Part shown: positions 1-5,189 of the stretch, piece after piece
Numbering within the stretch: position 1 is the first letter of the stretch
How the letters are laid out: each line of letters starts with the position of its first letter
From: Paracoccaceae bacterium
Lineage (GTDB): Bacteria; Pseudomonadota; Alphaproteobacteria; Rhodobacterales; Rhodobacteraceae
Assembly (NCBI GenBank): GCA_012036325.1
Contig: JAAUPC010000240.1
Location: 1-5,845 of the forward strand
Direction: 5' to 3'
Length of the DNA stretch: 5,845 nt
Program-made: the position numbers and the translations under genes
The notes under the pieces: generated by a model
Seen by the model: the letters and a program-made list of their open reading frames with translations, nothing else
What the model was told of the DNA's origin: nothing
Database searches by the model: none

Positions 1-506
1 CGGAAGTCGAGGTAGCCCAGCGCCGCGCCCAGCGCGATCTGTCCCATGTCGACCGGCCCGGCCAAATGGCTGGTCCAGCGTGCCTCAACCGCGGTCAGGG
101 CACGATCGATCTTGGCCCATTGCCCTGCAACCCAGTCCGGCGAACGGCTGGCTTCCGGGCGGACATGCTCCTCATAGCGCATCAGGACCGCGGCGTCGCT
201 GATCCCGTCAGCCGTCGCCTCAAGCACGAGGGTATCCCATAGATGCGGCGGCGCGGGATAGAGACCCGCCTGAAGAGTATCATCCAGATAGCGGCAGATG
301 ACCCGGCTGTCATAAAGCGTCGGGCCATCCTCCCGCTCAAGCGCGGGGATCTTGCCCAGGGGATTGCGGTCAACAGGCATGGTCCCGGGATTGAGGGGCG
401 TGCCCGCAGCGGGGACCAATGTCACCCGGTCGACGGCGCCCGCCTCATGCAAAAGGACCATGACCTTGCGCACGAAAGGCGAGGCGGGGGCATGATAAAG
501 CCGCAT
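1..506 (-). CDS. Glutathione S-transferase family protein, C-terminus beyond the window
   Basis: Cytosolic GST-fold enzyme expected to bind glutathione and conjugate or reduce electrophilic substrates; the substrate cannot be read from sequence. 168 residues are visible, opening MRLYHAPASPFVRKVMVLL, a typical first beta-strand/alpha-helix of the thioredoxin-like domain with a Ser-rich active-site region near residues 9-10. NPLGKIPALE (48-57) holds the conserved cis-Pro54 loop, and YDSRVICRYLDD (65-76) is the glutathione-gripping segment with Asp66-Ser67. The all-helical C-terminal domain begins around residue 85 and reads VDMGQIALGAALGYLDF at the edge; by family length roughly 30-40 residues are missing. 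The ATG at 506 shares its A with the TGA of the upstream small gene (TGATG), so translational coupling is likely. No frameshift is seen in the visible part. The family is certain; its specificity is not. Confidence 0.92.
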   Translation of the reverse strand, partial: MRLYHAPASPFVRKVMVLLHEAGAVDRVTLVPAAGTPLNPGTMPVDRNPLGKIPALEREDGPTLYDSRVICRYLDDTLQAGLYPAPPHLWDTLVLEATADGISDAAVLMRYEEHVRPEASRSPDWVAGQWAKIDRALTAVEARWTSHLAGPVDMGQIALGAALGYLDF

Positions 507-814
507 CAATCGCCCTTCCGGACCCGAAAGCGCGCGATGAAGGCGGCGTCCACCTCAAACCGGCGGCCGCCAAGGGTGATCACCCGGACCACCCGGCCGC
601 TGGTGTTGGTCTGGCTGACGCTTTCACCAGCGCGGTCCAGCGGCTTATGGGCCGTCAGACCTTCGCCCAGATCATCCAGCGCATCTTCGGCCCGCTGGTC
701 AGTGCGACCGGGATGCGTGCGCGCCCGCACCCAGCGCGAGATTGCGTAGGTCGTGGTCGCAACCGCCCCTAGGCGCAGGGCAAGCGGCAATAGCGGGGCA
801 AGCGGCAATGGCAT
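506..814 (-). CDS. Small membrane-anchored hypothetical protein
   Basis: I do not recognise a named family. The product is 102 aa from the ATG at 814. Residues 1-28 are hydrophobic (MPLPLAPLLPLALRLGAVAT then TTYAISRW), consistent with a single transmembrane helix or uncleaved signal anchor, followed by an Arg-rich stretch (VRARTHPGRTDQR) that would favour a cytoplasmic tail. The remainder is soluble and ends in a beta-rich segment, GRVVRVITLGGRRFEVDAAF, then a basic tail. An ATG 12 nt upstream (826) would give 106 aa, but it has no Shine-Dalgarno, whereas GGAGGG at 819-824 sits 4-5 nt before the 814 ATG. The stop overlaps the GST start by one base, so the two are probably one transcript; a role linked to that GST is inference only. 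Coding-like third-position G/C and the tight overlap support it being real. Confidence 0.75.
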   Translation of the reverse strand: MPLPLAPLLPLALRLGAVATTTYAISRWVRARTHPGRTDQRAEDALDDLGEGLTAHKPLDRAGESVSQTNTSGRVVRVITLGGRRFEVDAAFIARFRVRKGD

Positions 815-818
815 CGAA

Positions 819-824
819 CCCTCC
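819..824 (-). promoter_or_regulatory. Ribosome binding site that decides the start of the small membrane protein
   Basis: GGAGGG on the minus strand lies 4-5 nt before the ATG at 814 and overlaps the in-frame ATG at 824-826. Sequence before that upstream ATG (CACTTCCTGTCCCC) has no purine-rich SD, so 814 is the better start. Confidence 0.65.
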
Positions 825-899
825 ATGGGGACAGGAAGTGCCAGAGTAAGGCCAGCCCCGCCCCCTGTAAACGGAAACCGGACCTGTCGGCGGCCTGGA

Positions 900-1525
900 T
901 CAGCCCTCAGGCAGATCTCGGATCAGCGCGGCGATGGCCTGCGCGCCGGGCCCACCCTTCGCAAGGGCCGCCGCAGCACGGGCGCGCACGTCGACAGGTT
1001 TGTTCTGGTTCAGCTTCCACGTCCCCTCAACCCCGGTGACCCGCAACCGGAAGGGCAGGATCATCCGCATCATCCGCGGCATCGCGCCTTCGGTCATCTT
1101 GGTTGACGTCCAGGGCGCCTTGCCCGCGATTCGCCCCTCATGTTCCGCCGAAAGCGCATCAACATGCGGGCGGAGCGCATCTTCCGGCAGGGGTTCAAGC
1201 ACCCCGCGCAGGTGGACAGCGACATAGTTCCAGGTCGGGACCTGATCCGGCACCTCATGGTGCGGTCCGTACCAGTCGGGCGAGATATAGGCATCGGGCC
1301 CACTGACGGCCAAAAGCGCTGGCGCGGGCAGCCCGGCCCTGATCACCGCGTTGGAGCGGGCAAGGTGCAGTTCGGCAAAACTGGCATCGTCCGACAAGAA
1401 AAACGGCACATGCGCGGCAAGGGGGCCATCGGGGCCGTTGACCGACAGCACACCAAAACCGCGCGACCGGGCGAGGCCAGATTGCGATCTTGCGGCGTCT
1501 GGCGGAAGGCGGGATTGGGGTGCAT
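900..1525 (-). pseudogene. FMN-binding negative transcriptional regulator (PaiB family), single-base frameshift
   Basis: PaiB-type split-barrel flavin-binding protein (PF04299 family); B. subtilis PaiB is a negative regulator of sporulation and degradative enzymes, while alphaproteobacterial members are mostly uncharacterised. The N-terminus, MHPNPAFRQTPQDRNLA from the ATG at 1525, is the canonical family start. The rest continues in another frame: ARSRGFGVLSVNG, HVPF (39-42), LHLARSN (53-59), SGPDAYISPDWYG (75-87), VPTWNYVAVHLRG (96-108) and WKLNQNKP (170-177), numbering from the restored protein. Adding one base at about 1473-1474 (GCCTCGCC to GCCTTCGCC, giving NLAFARSRGFG) yields 208 aa, the usual family length. 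A gene call using only the downstream frame could extend to 1649, but that N-terminal extension is not family-like. Only a weak SD-like AGG precedes the ATG. It is either a real pseudogene or a sequencing indel; everything downstream of the lesion is intact and conserved. It may head a transcript with the two genes that follow, across an 85-nt gap. Confidence 0.85.
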
Positions 1526-1537
1526 GGCTTCGGACCT

Positions 1538-1559
1538 GTTGCGCAGCTGACCGCGCAAC
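1538..1559. repeat. Short inverted repeat just upstream of the paiB-like start
   Basis: GTTGCGC (1538-1544) and GCGCAAC (1553-1559) are perfect 7-bp arms separated by 8 bp, 13-34 nt before the ATG at 1525. It could be an operator or a 5'-leader hairpin. Seven-base dyads arise by chance in GC-rich DNA, so confidence is low. Confidence 0.3.
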
Positions 1560-1603
1560 TATCAAAATGCGCGGCCTGCGCCGCAAGCCCTTTGTCTCGC
1601 CTC

Positions 1604-1626
1604 TGCGCGGCCAAAGGGGCCGCGCA
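1604..1626. repeat. GC-rich hairpin in the gene-free region
   Basis: TGCGCGGCC (1604-1612) and GGCCGCGCA (1618-1626) form a perfect 9-bp stem around the loop AAAGG. There is no T-run on either side, so it is not a standard intrinsic terminator. It is the first of three hairpins in 1600-1735. Confidence 0.6.
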
Positions 1627-1639
1627 ACCGGCTCGGACG

Positions 1640-1739
1640 TTGGGGGCATCCTGCCCCCAAGCCCCCGGCCCCAAACACCCCAGGAGTATTTGGAAAAAGA
1701 GCCAGCGCCCTTGCTCTTTTCAAAAATACTCCCGCCGGA
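1640..1739. repeat. Composite intergenic repeat: two consecutive stem-loops joined by a C-rich linker
   Basis: Hairpin A has the arms TTGGGGGCA (1640-1648) and TGCCCCCAA (1652-1660), a perfect 9-bp stem with a 3-nt loop. A C-rich linker follows (1661-1682). Hairpin B has the arm GGAGTATTTGGAAAAAGAGC (1683-1702), a 10-nt loop and a partner arm at 1713-1732; 17 of 20 positions pair, with three internal mismatches. CGCCGGAGG (1733-1741) follows. From memory, this type of element (a GGAGTATTT...AAAGAG stem beside a GGGGGCA stem and a CCGGCGGGAG edge) recurs between genes in Rhodobacter/Paracoccus relatives, but I cannot count copies from one window. No ORF or transposase is associated. Confidence 0.65.
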
Positions 1740-1791
1740 GGCTTCCGCAGTCGGACCACACGGTGCGCCTGAAAATCGCGCGCAATGACAA

Positions 1792-1820
1792 AGGCCGCCC
1801 GGGTTTCCCCTGGGCGGCCT
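1792..1820 (-). terminator. Intrinsic terminator of rpmJ
   Basis: AGGCCGCCC (1792-1800) and GGGCGGCCT (1812-1820) form a perfect 9-bp GC-rich stem around an 11-nt loop, beginning 41 nt after the rpmJ stop. Read on the minus strand the stem is followed by TTGTC, a short U-tract, which suits termination of rpmJ transcription. The remaining DNA between 1741 and 1791 shows nothing I can assign. Confidence 0.75.
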
Positions 1821-1860
1821 GTTGATCCGGTCTGCTGCGCGCAGTCTCAGCCGCCAAGGA

Positions 1861-1986
1861 TCAACCTTGGCGGGCCTTGTAGCGCTTCTGCGTCTTGTTG
1901 ATCACATAGACGCGGCCTTTACGGCGCACGACCTGGCAATCGCGGTGACGCGTCTTCAGCGAGCGGAGCGAGTTGGCGACTTTCAT
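1861..1986 (-). CDS. rpmJ: 50S ribosomal protein L36 (bL36), zinc-free type
   Basis: 41-residue bL36 of the large ribosomal subunit, a small basic protein that packs against 23S rRNA late in assembly. It begins MKVANSLRSLKTRHRDCQVV and ends YKARQG, matching the YkgO-like family pattern (NSLRSLKTRHRDCQVVRRKG, then YVINK, then KARQG). Only one cysteine (Cys17) is present; the four-ligand Cys/His zinc ribbon of the classical L36 is missing, so this is the zinc-independent form. The ATG at 1986 is chosen because GGGAGGG (1993-1999) lies 6 nt upstream and the family begins MKV; the same frame stays open upstream to 2094, but that extension runs through tRNA sequence. It lies 74 nt downstream of tRNA-Val on the same strand and ends before a strong terminator, so a shared transcript is possible. 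Confidence 0.97.
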   Translation of the reverse strand: MKVANSLRSLKTRHRDCQVVRRKGRVYVINKTQKRYKARQG

Positions 1987-2006
1987 GGTCGACCCTCCCA
2001 TTTCGC

Positions 2007-2022
2007 GGCGCGGACCTGCGCC
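2007..2022 (-). other. Small hairpin in the rpmJ leader
   Basis: GGCGC (2007-2011) and GCGCC (2018-2022) form a 5-bp GC stem with a 6-nt loop, about 8 nt upstream of the rpmJ Shine-Dalgarno. It might influence rpmJ translation or processing of a tRNA-rpmJ transcript, or simply reflect GC-rich sequence. Confidence 0.3.
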
Positions 2023-2060
2023 AGATTGAAACCCATGCCTCCCAAGCGGGAAGCGGCGAA

Positions 2061-2135
2061 TGGTGGGCGGTACTGGGATCGAACCAGTGGCCACTACGAT
2101 GTCAACGTAGTGCTCTACCGCTGAGCTAACCGCCC
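2061..2135 (-). tRNA. tRNA-Val (anticodon GAC)
   Basis: A full cloverleaf reads on the minus strand. The acceptor stem is GGGCGGT (2135-2129) with ACCGCCC, then discriminator A and an encoded CCA (2061-2063). The D-arm is GCTCAGCGGTAGAGC. The anticodon stem CTACG/CGTAG encloses the loop TTGACAT, giving anticodon GAC, which reads GUC/GUU valine codons. The T-arm is ACTGG-TTCGATC-CCAGT. The length is 75 nt with no variable-arm expansion or intron. I could not find a convincing promoter in the 40 nt upstream. Confidence 0.97.
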
Positions 2136-2179
2136 ACTTTGCCGTTGCATCCCGCCTTGTCCTTGTCGCTAACGAAAAG

Positions 2180-2199
2180 GACGCGGGCGAAACCGCGTC
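2180..2199 (-). terminator. Terminator-like hairpin upstream of tRNA-Val
   Basis: GACGCGG (2180-2186) and CCGCGTC (2193-2199) form a perfect 7-bp stem with a 6-nt loop. Read on the minus strand, the stem is followed directly by CTTTTCGTT, an interrupted U-tract. No minus-strand gene lies just upstream of it, so it may insulate tRNA-Val from antisense transcription, or belong to the leader/promoter region of the divergent gene. Confidence 0.35.
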
Positions 2200-2210
2200 G
2201 GTCAGGGCGG

Positions 2211-2219
2211 TGCTATACT
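2211..2219 (+). promoter_or_regulatory. Candidate extended -10 promoter for the amidohydrolase gene
   Basis: TGCTATACT matches the extended -10 pattern TGnTATAAT with one mismatch in the hexamer. No good -35 hexamer is present 16-18 bp upstream (sequence there is AACCGC-like), as is tolerated for extended -10 promoters. Transcription would start near 2226, leaving a leader of about 75 nt. Confidence 0.35.
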
Positions 2220-2288
2220 CACTCGTCTTGGGGCCCGCAAGGGGTTTTGGCTTTTCCGGAAACTGCCGCTATATCAAGACAGGACCGC

Positions 2289-2294
2289 AGGAGG
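2289..2294 (+). promoter_or_regulatory. Ribosome binding site supporting a TTG start
   Basis: AGGAGG lies 7 nt before the TTG at 2302, an ideal spacing. It is 19 nt before the alternative ATG at 2314, which is too far. This favours TTG initiation. Confidence 0.65.
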
Positions 2295-2301
2295 CGCAGG
2301 C

Positions 2302-3165
2302 TTGCCGCAAACAATGACCGAGGCTTACAGGCTGACCCGTCCCTTGCAGCAGAGCGGGCCGGTGATCTTTGCCTCGCCCCATTCCGGGCGCGACTACAGC
2401 CCCGATTTCCTTGCACAGGCCGTGCTTGACCGGCAGGCGATCCGGTCGTCTGAAGATGCCTTTGTGGACCATCTCTTCGACATGGCCCCGCTGATGGGGG
2501 CGCCTTTGCTGGCCGCGCGGGCGCCCCGGGCGTTTCTGGACCTCAACCGCGCCGCCGATGAGCTTGACCCCAGCGTCATCGAAGGCATCCAGCGCGTGCC
2601 GCACAATCCGCGCATCGCCTCGGGCCTTGGGGTGATTCCCCGCGTCGTTGCCGGCGGGCGGGCGATCTATCGTGGCAAGATGACCCTAGCCGAAGCCGAA
2701 GCCCGTATCGCGCGCTTCTGGCACCCCTATCACCAGGCGCTGGCCGCCTTGATTGAGACGACACGGGCCGAATTCGGCTCGGCCATCCTGATCGATTGCC
2801 ATTCCATGCCGCATGAGGCGATCGAGGCGCATACCCGCCCCGGCCATCTGCAGCCCGAAGTGGTTCTGGGCGACCGCTACGGTGTCGCCGCCGGGCGCGA
2901 GGTGATGGAACGGGTTGAGGCCGCCTTTGCGGGCGTCGGCCTGCGGGTCGCGCGGAACGCGCCCTTTGCCGGGGCTTATGTAGCGCAGGCCTACGGTCGC
3001 CCTTCACGCGGGGTGCATGTCGTGCAGGTTGAGATTGACCGCGCCCTTTACATGGATGAGGCACGGGTGGAACCGTCGCCCGGCTTTGCCGCGTTTCGGG
3101 ACCAGATGGCGGGCGTGGTTGCAGACCTTCTCCGGCCAAGCGGTGTCGCGCTTGCGGCGGAATAG
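2302..3165 (+). CDS. N-formylglutamate amidohydrolase family protein (HutG-like)
   Basis: Zinc-dependent amidohydrolase of the N-formylglutamate deformylase family (PF05013), which hydrolyses N-formyl-L-glutamate to glutamate and formate as the last step of one histidine-degradation route. Length is 287 aa. Conserved blocks in order: SPHSGRDY (25-32), EDAFVD (51-56), DLNRAADELD (80-89), GLGVIPR (108-114), IDCHSMP (164-170), NAPFAGAY (219-226) and QVEIDRALYMDE (242-253). His27, the Glu51-Asp52 pair and His167 are the expected metal or catalytic candidates. There is no signal peptide, so the product is probably cytoplasmic. The TTG start is chosen from the AGGAGG 7 nt upstream; an ATG four codons in (2314) is the alternative. 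No hutH, hutU, hutI or hutF gene is in view, so it stands alone and its true substrate may be another N-acyl or N-formyl amino acid. The gene converges on dinB, with its stop 28 nt from dinB's. Confidence 0.93.
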   Translation: MPQTMTEAYRLTRPLQQSGPVIFASPHSGRDYSPDFLAQAVLDRQAIRSSEDAFVDHLFDMAPLMGAPLLAARAPRAFLDLNRAADELDPSVIEGIQRVPHNPRIASGLGVIPRVVAGGRAIYRGKMTLAEAEARIARFWHPYHQALAALIETTRAEFGSAILIDCHSMPHEAIEAHTRPGHLQPEVVLGDRYGVAAGREVMERVEAAFAGVGLRVARNAPFAGAYVAQAYGRPSRGVHVVQVEIDRALYMDEARVEPSPGFAAFRDQMAGVVADLLRPSGVALAAE

Positions 3166-3169
3166 GAAC

Positions 3170-3197
3170 GTAGGGTGGGCAATATTGCCCACCCTAC
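3170..3197. repeat. Perfect 28-bp palindrome between convergent genes (REP-like / bidirectional terminator)
   Basis: The left arm GTAGGGTGGGCAAT (3170-3183) is followed with no spacer by its exact reverse complement (3184-3197). It fills the gap between the amidohydrolase stop (3165) and the dinB stop; the dinB TAG (3194-3196) lies inside the right arm. There is no U-tract on either side, so it is not a textbook intrinsic terminator, though the RNA hairpin could stall or stabilise both convergent transcripts. The GTAG at each outer end resembles the conserved tetranucleotide of REP elements mobilised by RAYT (TnpA-REP) transposases. I recall similar GTAGGGTGGGC palindromes as dispersed repeats in many proteobacterial genomes, but copy number cannot be judged here. 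Confidence 0.8.
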
Positions 3198-4449
3198 CTT
3201 AGGGCACGGCCCTTGATGATCGCCTCGGCCCCGAATCTTGCGCGAATCGCGTCGGTGGCGCGTTCAGCGGCAGCGCGGCGGCGGGCGTCGGGGTCCAGAA
3301 GGTCTTGGGCCAGATCTGCCTGATCCTCGGGTGCAAGGTCAGAGATGCCGACGCCGATCAGCCGAAACGGCCCCTTCGTCCCGGCATGGTCATAGAGATC
3401 CCGCGCGGCGCGGTAGATGCGGTCAGTCAGCTGGGTCGGGTCCGTCAGCGCATGCCGCCGGGTGACCAGCTGGAAATCGCCCTTCTTCAGCTTCAGCGTC
3501 ACGGTCCGCCCCGACAGGCGCTTGGCCTTGGCCCGGTCGGCCACCTGTTCCGAGAGCCGCCAGATATGACCATCCAGAAGGTCAGGGTCCGACGTATCTT
3601 CAAAGAACGTCGTTTCCTTCGAGATCGACTTCAGTTTTTCGTCACGGTTCACTCGGCGTGTATCAAGACCCCGCGCCAGATGCCAAAGCCTGTCACCCAT
3701 CGACCCGAACCTTGCGCCAAGGTCGCCCCGGTCCCAGCGCAGAAGGTCGGCGATGGTGCGGATGCCCGCCGCCTCCAGCGCCGCTTGCGTCGCCTGCCCC
3801 ACGCCCCAGATGATGCGCACGGGTTTCGGTTTCAGGAACGCCTCCGTCTCCGCCCGGCCAATCACCGAAACCCGCGCGGCTTGTCCAGGTCTGACGCGAT
3901 CTTTGCCAGGAACTTGTTGTGCGACAGGCCGATGGAGCCGGTCAGGCCCAGCTCATCCTCCATCCGCTTGGTCAGCCTTGCCAGCAGGACCGCCGGGGCT
4001 GCGCCGTGCAGGCGGGCGGTGCCGGTCAGGTCCATGAAGGCCTCATCCAGTGAGAGGGGCTCGATCGACGGCGTCAGCTCTTCCATCATCGCGCGAATGG
4101 CGCGGCTGGCTTCGGTATAGGCGCTAAACCGGGGCTTCACGACCACCGCTTGCGGGCACAGCTTCAGCGCCTGGAACATCGGCATAGCTGACCGCACGCC
4201 ATGGATGCGCGCGATATAGCAGCAGGTGGAGACGACGCCCCGTGTGCCACCGCCCACGATCACCGGCTGATCGCGAATCGCTGGATTGTCGCGCTTTTCG
4301 ACCGAGGCATAGAAGGCGTCGCAGTCCATATGGGCGATGGACAGGTCCGTCAGCTCGGCATGATGCACCATGCGCGGTGACCGGCAGGCCGGGCAGCGCG
4401 GGGATGCACTGTCGGTCAAAGTCAGGCAATCGCGGCAGAGGCTGGGCAT
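3194..4449 (-). pseudogene. dinB: DNA polymerase IV (DinB, Y-family), single-base frameshift
   Basis: Error-prone translesion polymerase that extends past damaged bases. Two overlapping frames together encode a whole protein of about 418 aa. The N-terminal part (4449 to 3862, 195 aa) has a Cys5-x2-Cys8 ... Cys19-x2-Cys22 zinc-ribbon-like extension. The palm follows: HMDCDAFYASVE (40-51) with metal ligand Asp42 and steric-gate Tyr47, GGTRGVVSTCCYIAR (67-81), and SLDEAFMDLT (133-142) with Asp135-Glu136. It then reads KIASDLDKPRGF and hits TGA. The next frame resumes VIGRAETEAFL, then the helix-hairpin-helix thumb (WGVGQATQAALEAAGI) and the little finger (LKSISKETTFFEDTS, GRTVTLKLKKGDFQ). QADLAQDLLD near 377 is a possible but poor beta-clamp motif. 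Restoring one base at about 3867-3870 gives the expected GFSVIGRAE junction. The lesion lies before thumb and little finger, so the shortened product should be inactive. The TAG lies inside the 28-bp palindrome. The start is 22 nt after the YafY-like regulator, with no clear SD, suggesting read-through transcription. Confidence 0.9.
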
Positions 4450-4471
4450 GGGCGCAGTCTAGCATGCCGGT

Positions 4472-5161
4472 TCAGCGGCGGGAATTGTGCAGCTGATCCA
4501 GATAGTCGCGCAACAGGGGTACACGGCGGGGGCGAAAGCTTTCGTCGGTCAGGCGGACGGCATCCATTTGCGCGACCTTGAAACGGCGAAAATCCTGACG
4601 GAGGCAGCAAAAGGCAAGGCACTGCACCTCACGATCCAGAAAGACGACGCCCAGAGGCCAGATGCGCCGTTCGGTCACTTTGTCATTGAGGTCACGGTAG
4701 GTCAGGTCCAGCGCGCGTTCTTCCCAGGCGGCCTCACGCAAGGTGCTCATATGCGGCGGCAGGGGCGGGCGGCGGTCGTAGCGGTAGGTGCGGCTGACGG
4801 CGTGGATCGCCTGGCGCTGCACACGGTCCGGCAGGGTGGCGATGATCTTGGCTTGCGCCGCTTCGGCTGCTTTTGCCAGGGCCGGGTCACCGGCAAGGCC
4901 AACCTCGGCCAGGCCCAGAACCAGCGCCTCAACCTCCAGCCGCGTGAACATCTGCGGCGGCAGGGCGGGGTCTTCGGTCAGGGTATATCCCAAGCCGGCC
5001 GCGCCGTCGATCAGCGCACCCCCTGCCCGCAAGGCACTGATATCGCGGTAAAGCGTGCGCTCTGACACGCCAGTTTCCTTGGCCAGACGGGCGGCGCTGA
5101 CGGGCTGCGGCAGTATTCGCAGCGCGTGCAACAGGCGAAACAGGCGATCCGCGCGGGCCAT
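4472..5161 (-). CDS. YafY-type transcriptional regulator (HTH plus WYL-like domain)
   Basis: DNA-binding regulator of 229 aa. Residues 1-60 form a DeoR/HTH_11-like winged helix, with the recognition region LAKETGVSERTLYRDISAL (26-44) and the wing GAAGLGYTL (53-61). Residues 70-130 are a helical linker. A WYL-like ligand-sensing domain spans about 137-208, including ERRIWPLGVVFLD (164-176) and LRQDFRRFKVAQM (187-199); the literal WYL tripeptide is absent, replaced by the QCLAFCCLRQDF variant. The ATG at 5161 follows AGGA at 6-nt spacing and begins MARADRLFRLLHALR, the usual family opening. It is divergently paired with a GST across 69 bp containing an inverted and direct repeat, the arrangement expected of an autoregulator that also controls the divergent gene. 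The effector is unknown. dinB follows after 22 nt. Confidence 0.92.
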   Translation of the reverse strand: MARADRLFRLLHALRILPQPVSAARLAKETGVSERTLYRDISALRAGGALIDGAAGLGYTLTEDPALPPQMFTRLEVEALVLGLAEVGLAGDPALAKAAEAAQAKIIATLPDRVQRQAIHAVSRTYRYDRRPPLPPHMSTLREAAWEERALDLTYRDLNDKVTERRIWPLGVVFLDREVQCLAFCCLRQDFRRFKVAQMDAVRLTDESFRPRRVPLLRDYLDQLHNSRR

Positions 5162-5162
5162 G

Positions 5163-5189
5163 GCATCCTGACAGGTTATGACAGGATGC
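5163..5189. promoter_or_regulatory. Probable operator of the YafY-type regulator
   Basis: GCATCCTG (5163-5170) and CAGGATGC (5182-5189) are perfect 8-bp arms separated by 11 bp. Within this, TGACAGG occurs twice in direct orientation (5169-5175 and 5179-5185), offset by exactly 10 bp, one helical turn, and CCTG-A-CAGG (5167-5175) is itself a dyad. CTGACA (5168-5173) could double as a -35 for the divergent GST, though no good -10 follows. The element abuts the regulator ATG and is 42 bp from the GST start, so a bound protein could block both promoters. Confidence 0.6.

Noticed and set aside
1526..1649. N-terminal extension of the PaiB-like reading frame up to an ATG at 1649
   Set aside because: The extension runs through an intergenic hairpin, is not family-like, and the true N-terminus MHPNPAFRQ is found in the adjacent frame at 1525.
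1987..2094. 77-aa version of the rpmJ reading frame
   Set aside because: The first 36 residues would be translated from tRNA-Val and spacer sequence, and the conserved MKV start has an ideal Shine-Dalgarno.
2576..3139. 187-aa minus-strand ORF
   Set aside because: Antisense to the amidohydrolase; extreme Arg/Pro composition and no family motifs.
3862..3875. Programmed -1 frameshifting in dinB at GGGTTTC
   Set aside because: The heptamer looks slippery, but the zero-frame codons are GGG TTT rather than the required X XXY YYZ phase, so slipped tRNAs would pair poorly. I also know of no frameshifting in this family.
3305..4120. 271-aa plus-strand ORF
   Set aside because: It lies antisense to dinB, whose protein sequence is clearly conserved. 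The translation is Arg/Pro-rich and low in recognisable motifs, typical of shadow frames in GC-rich DNA.
4487..5065. 192-aa plus-strand ORF
   Set aside because: Antisense to the HTH/WYL regulator; a shadow frame with no recognisable motif and no Shine-Dalgarno.
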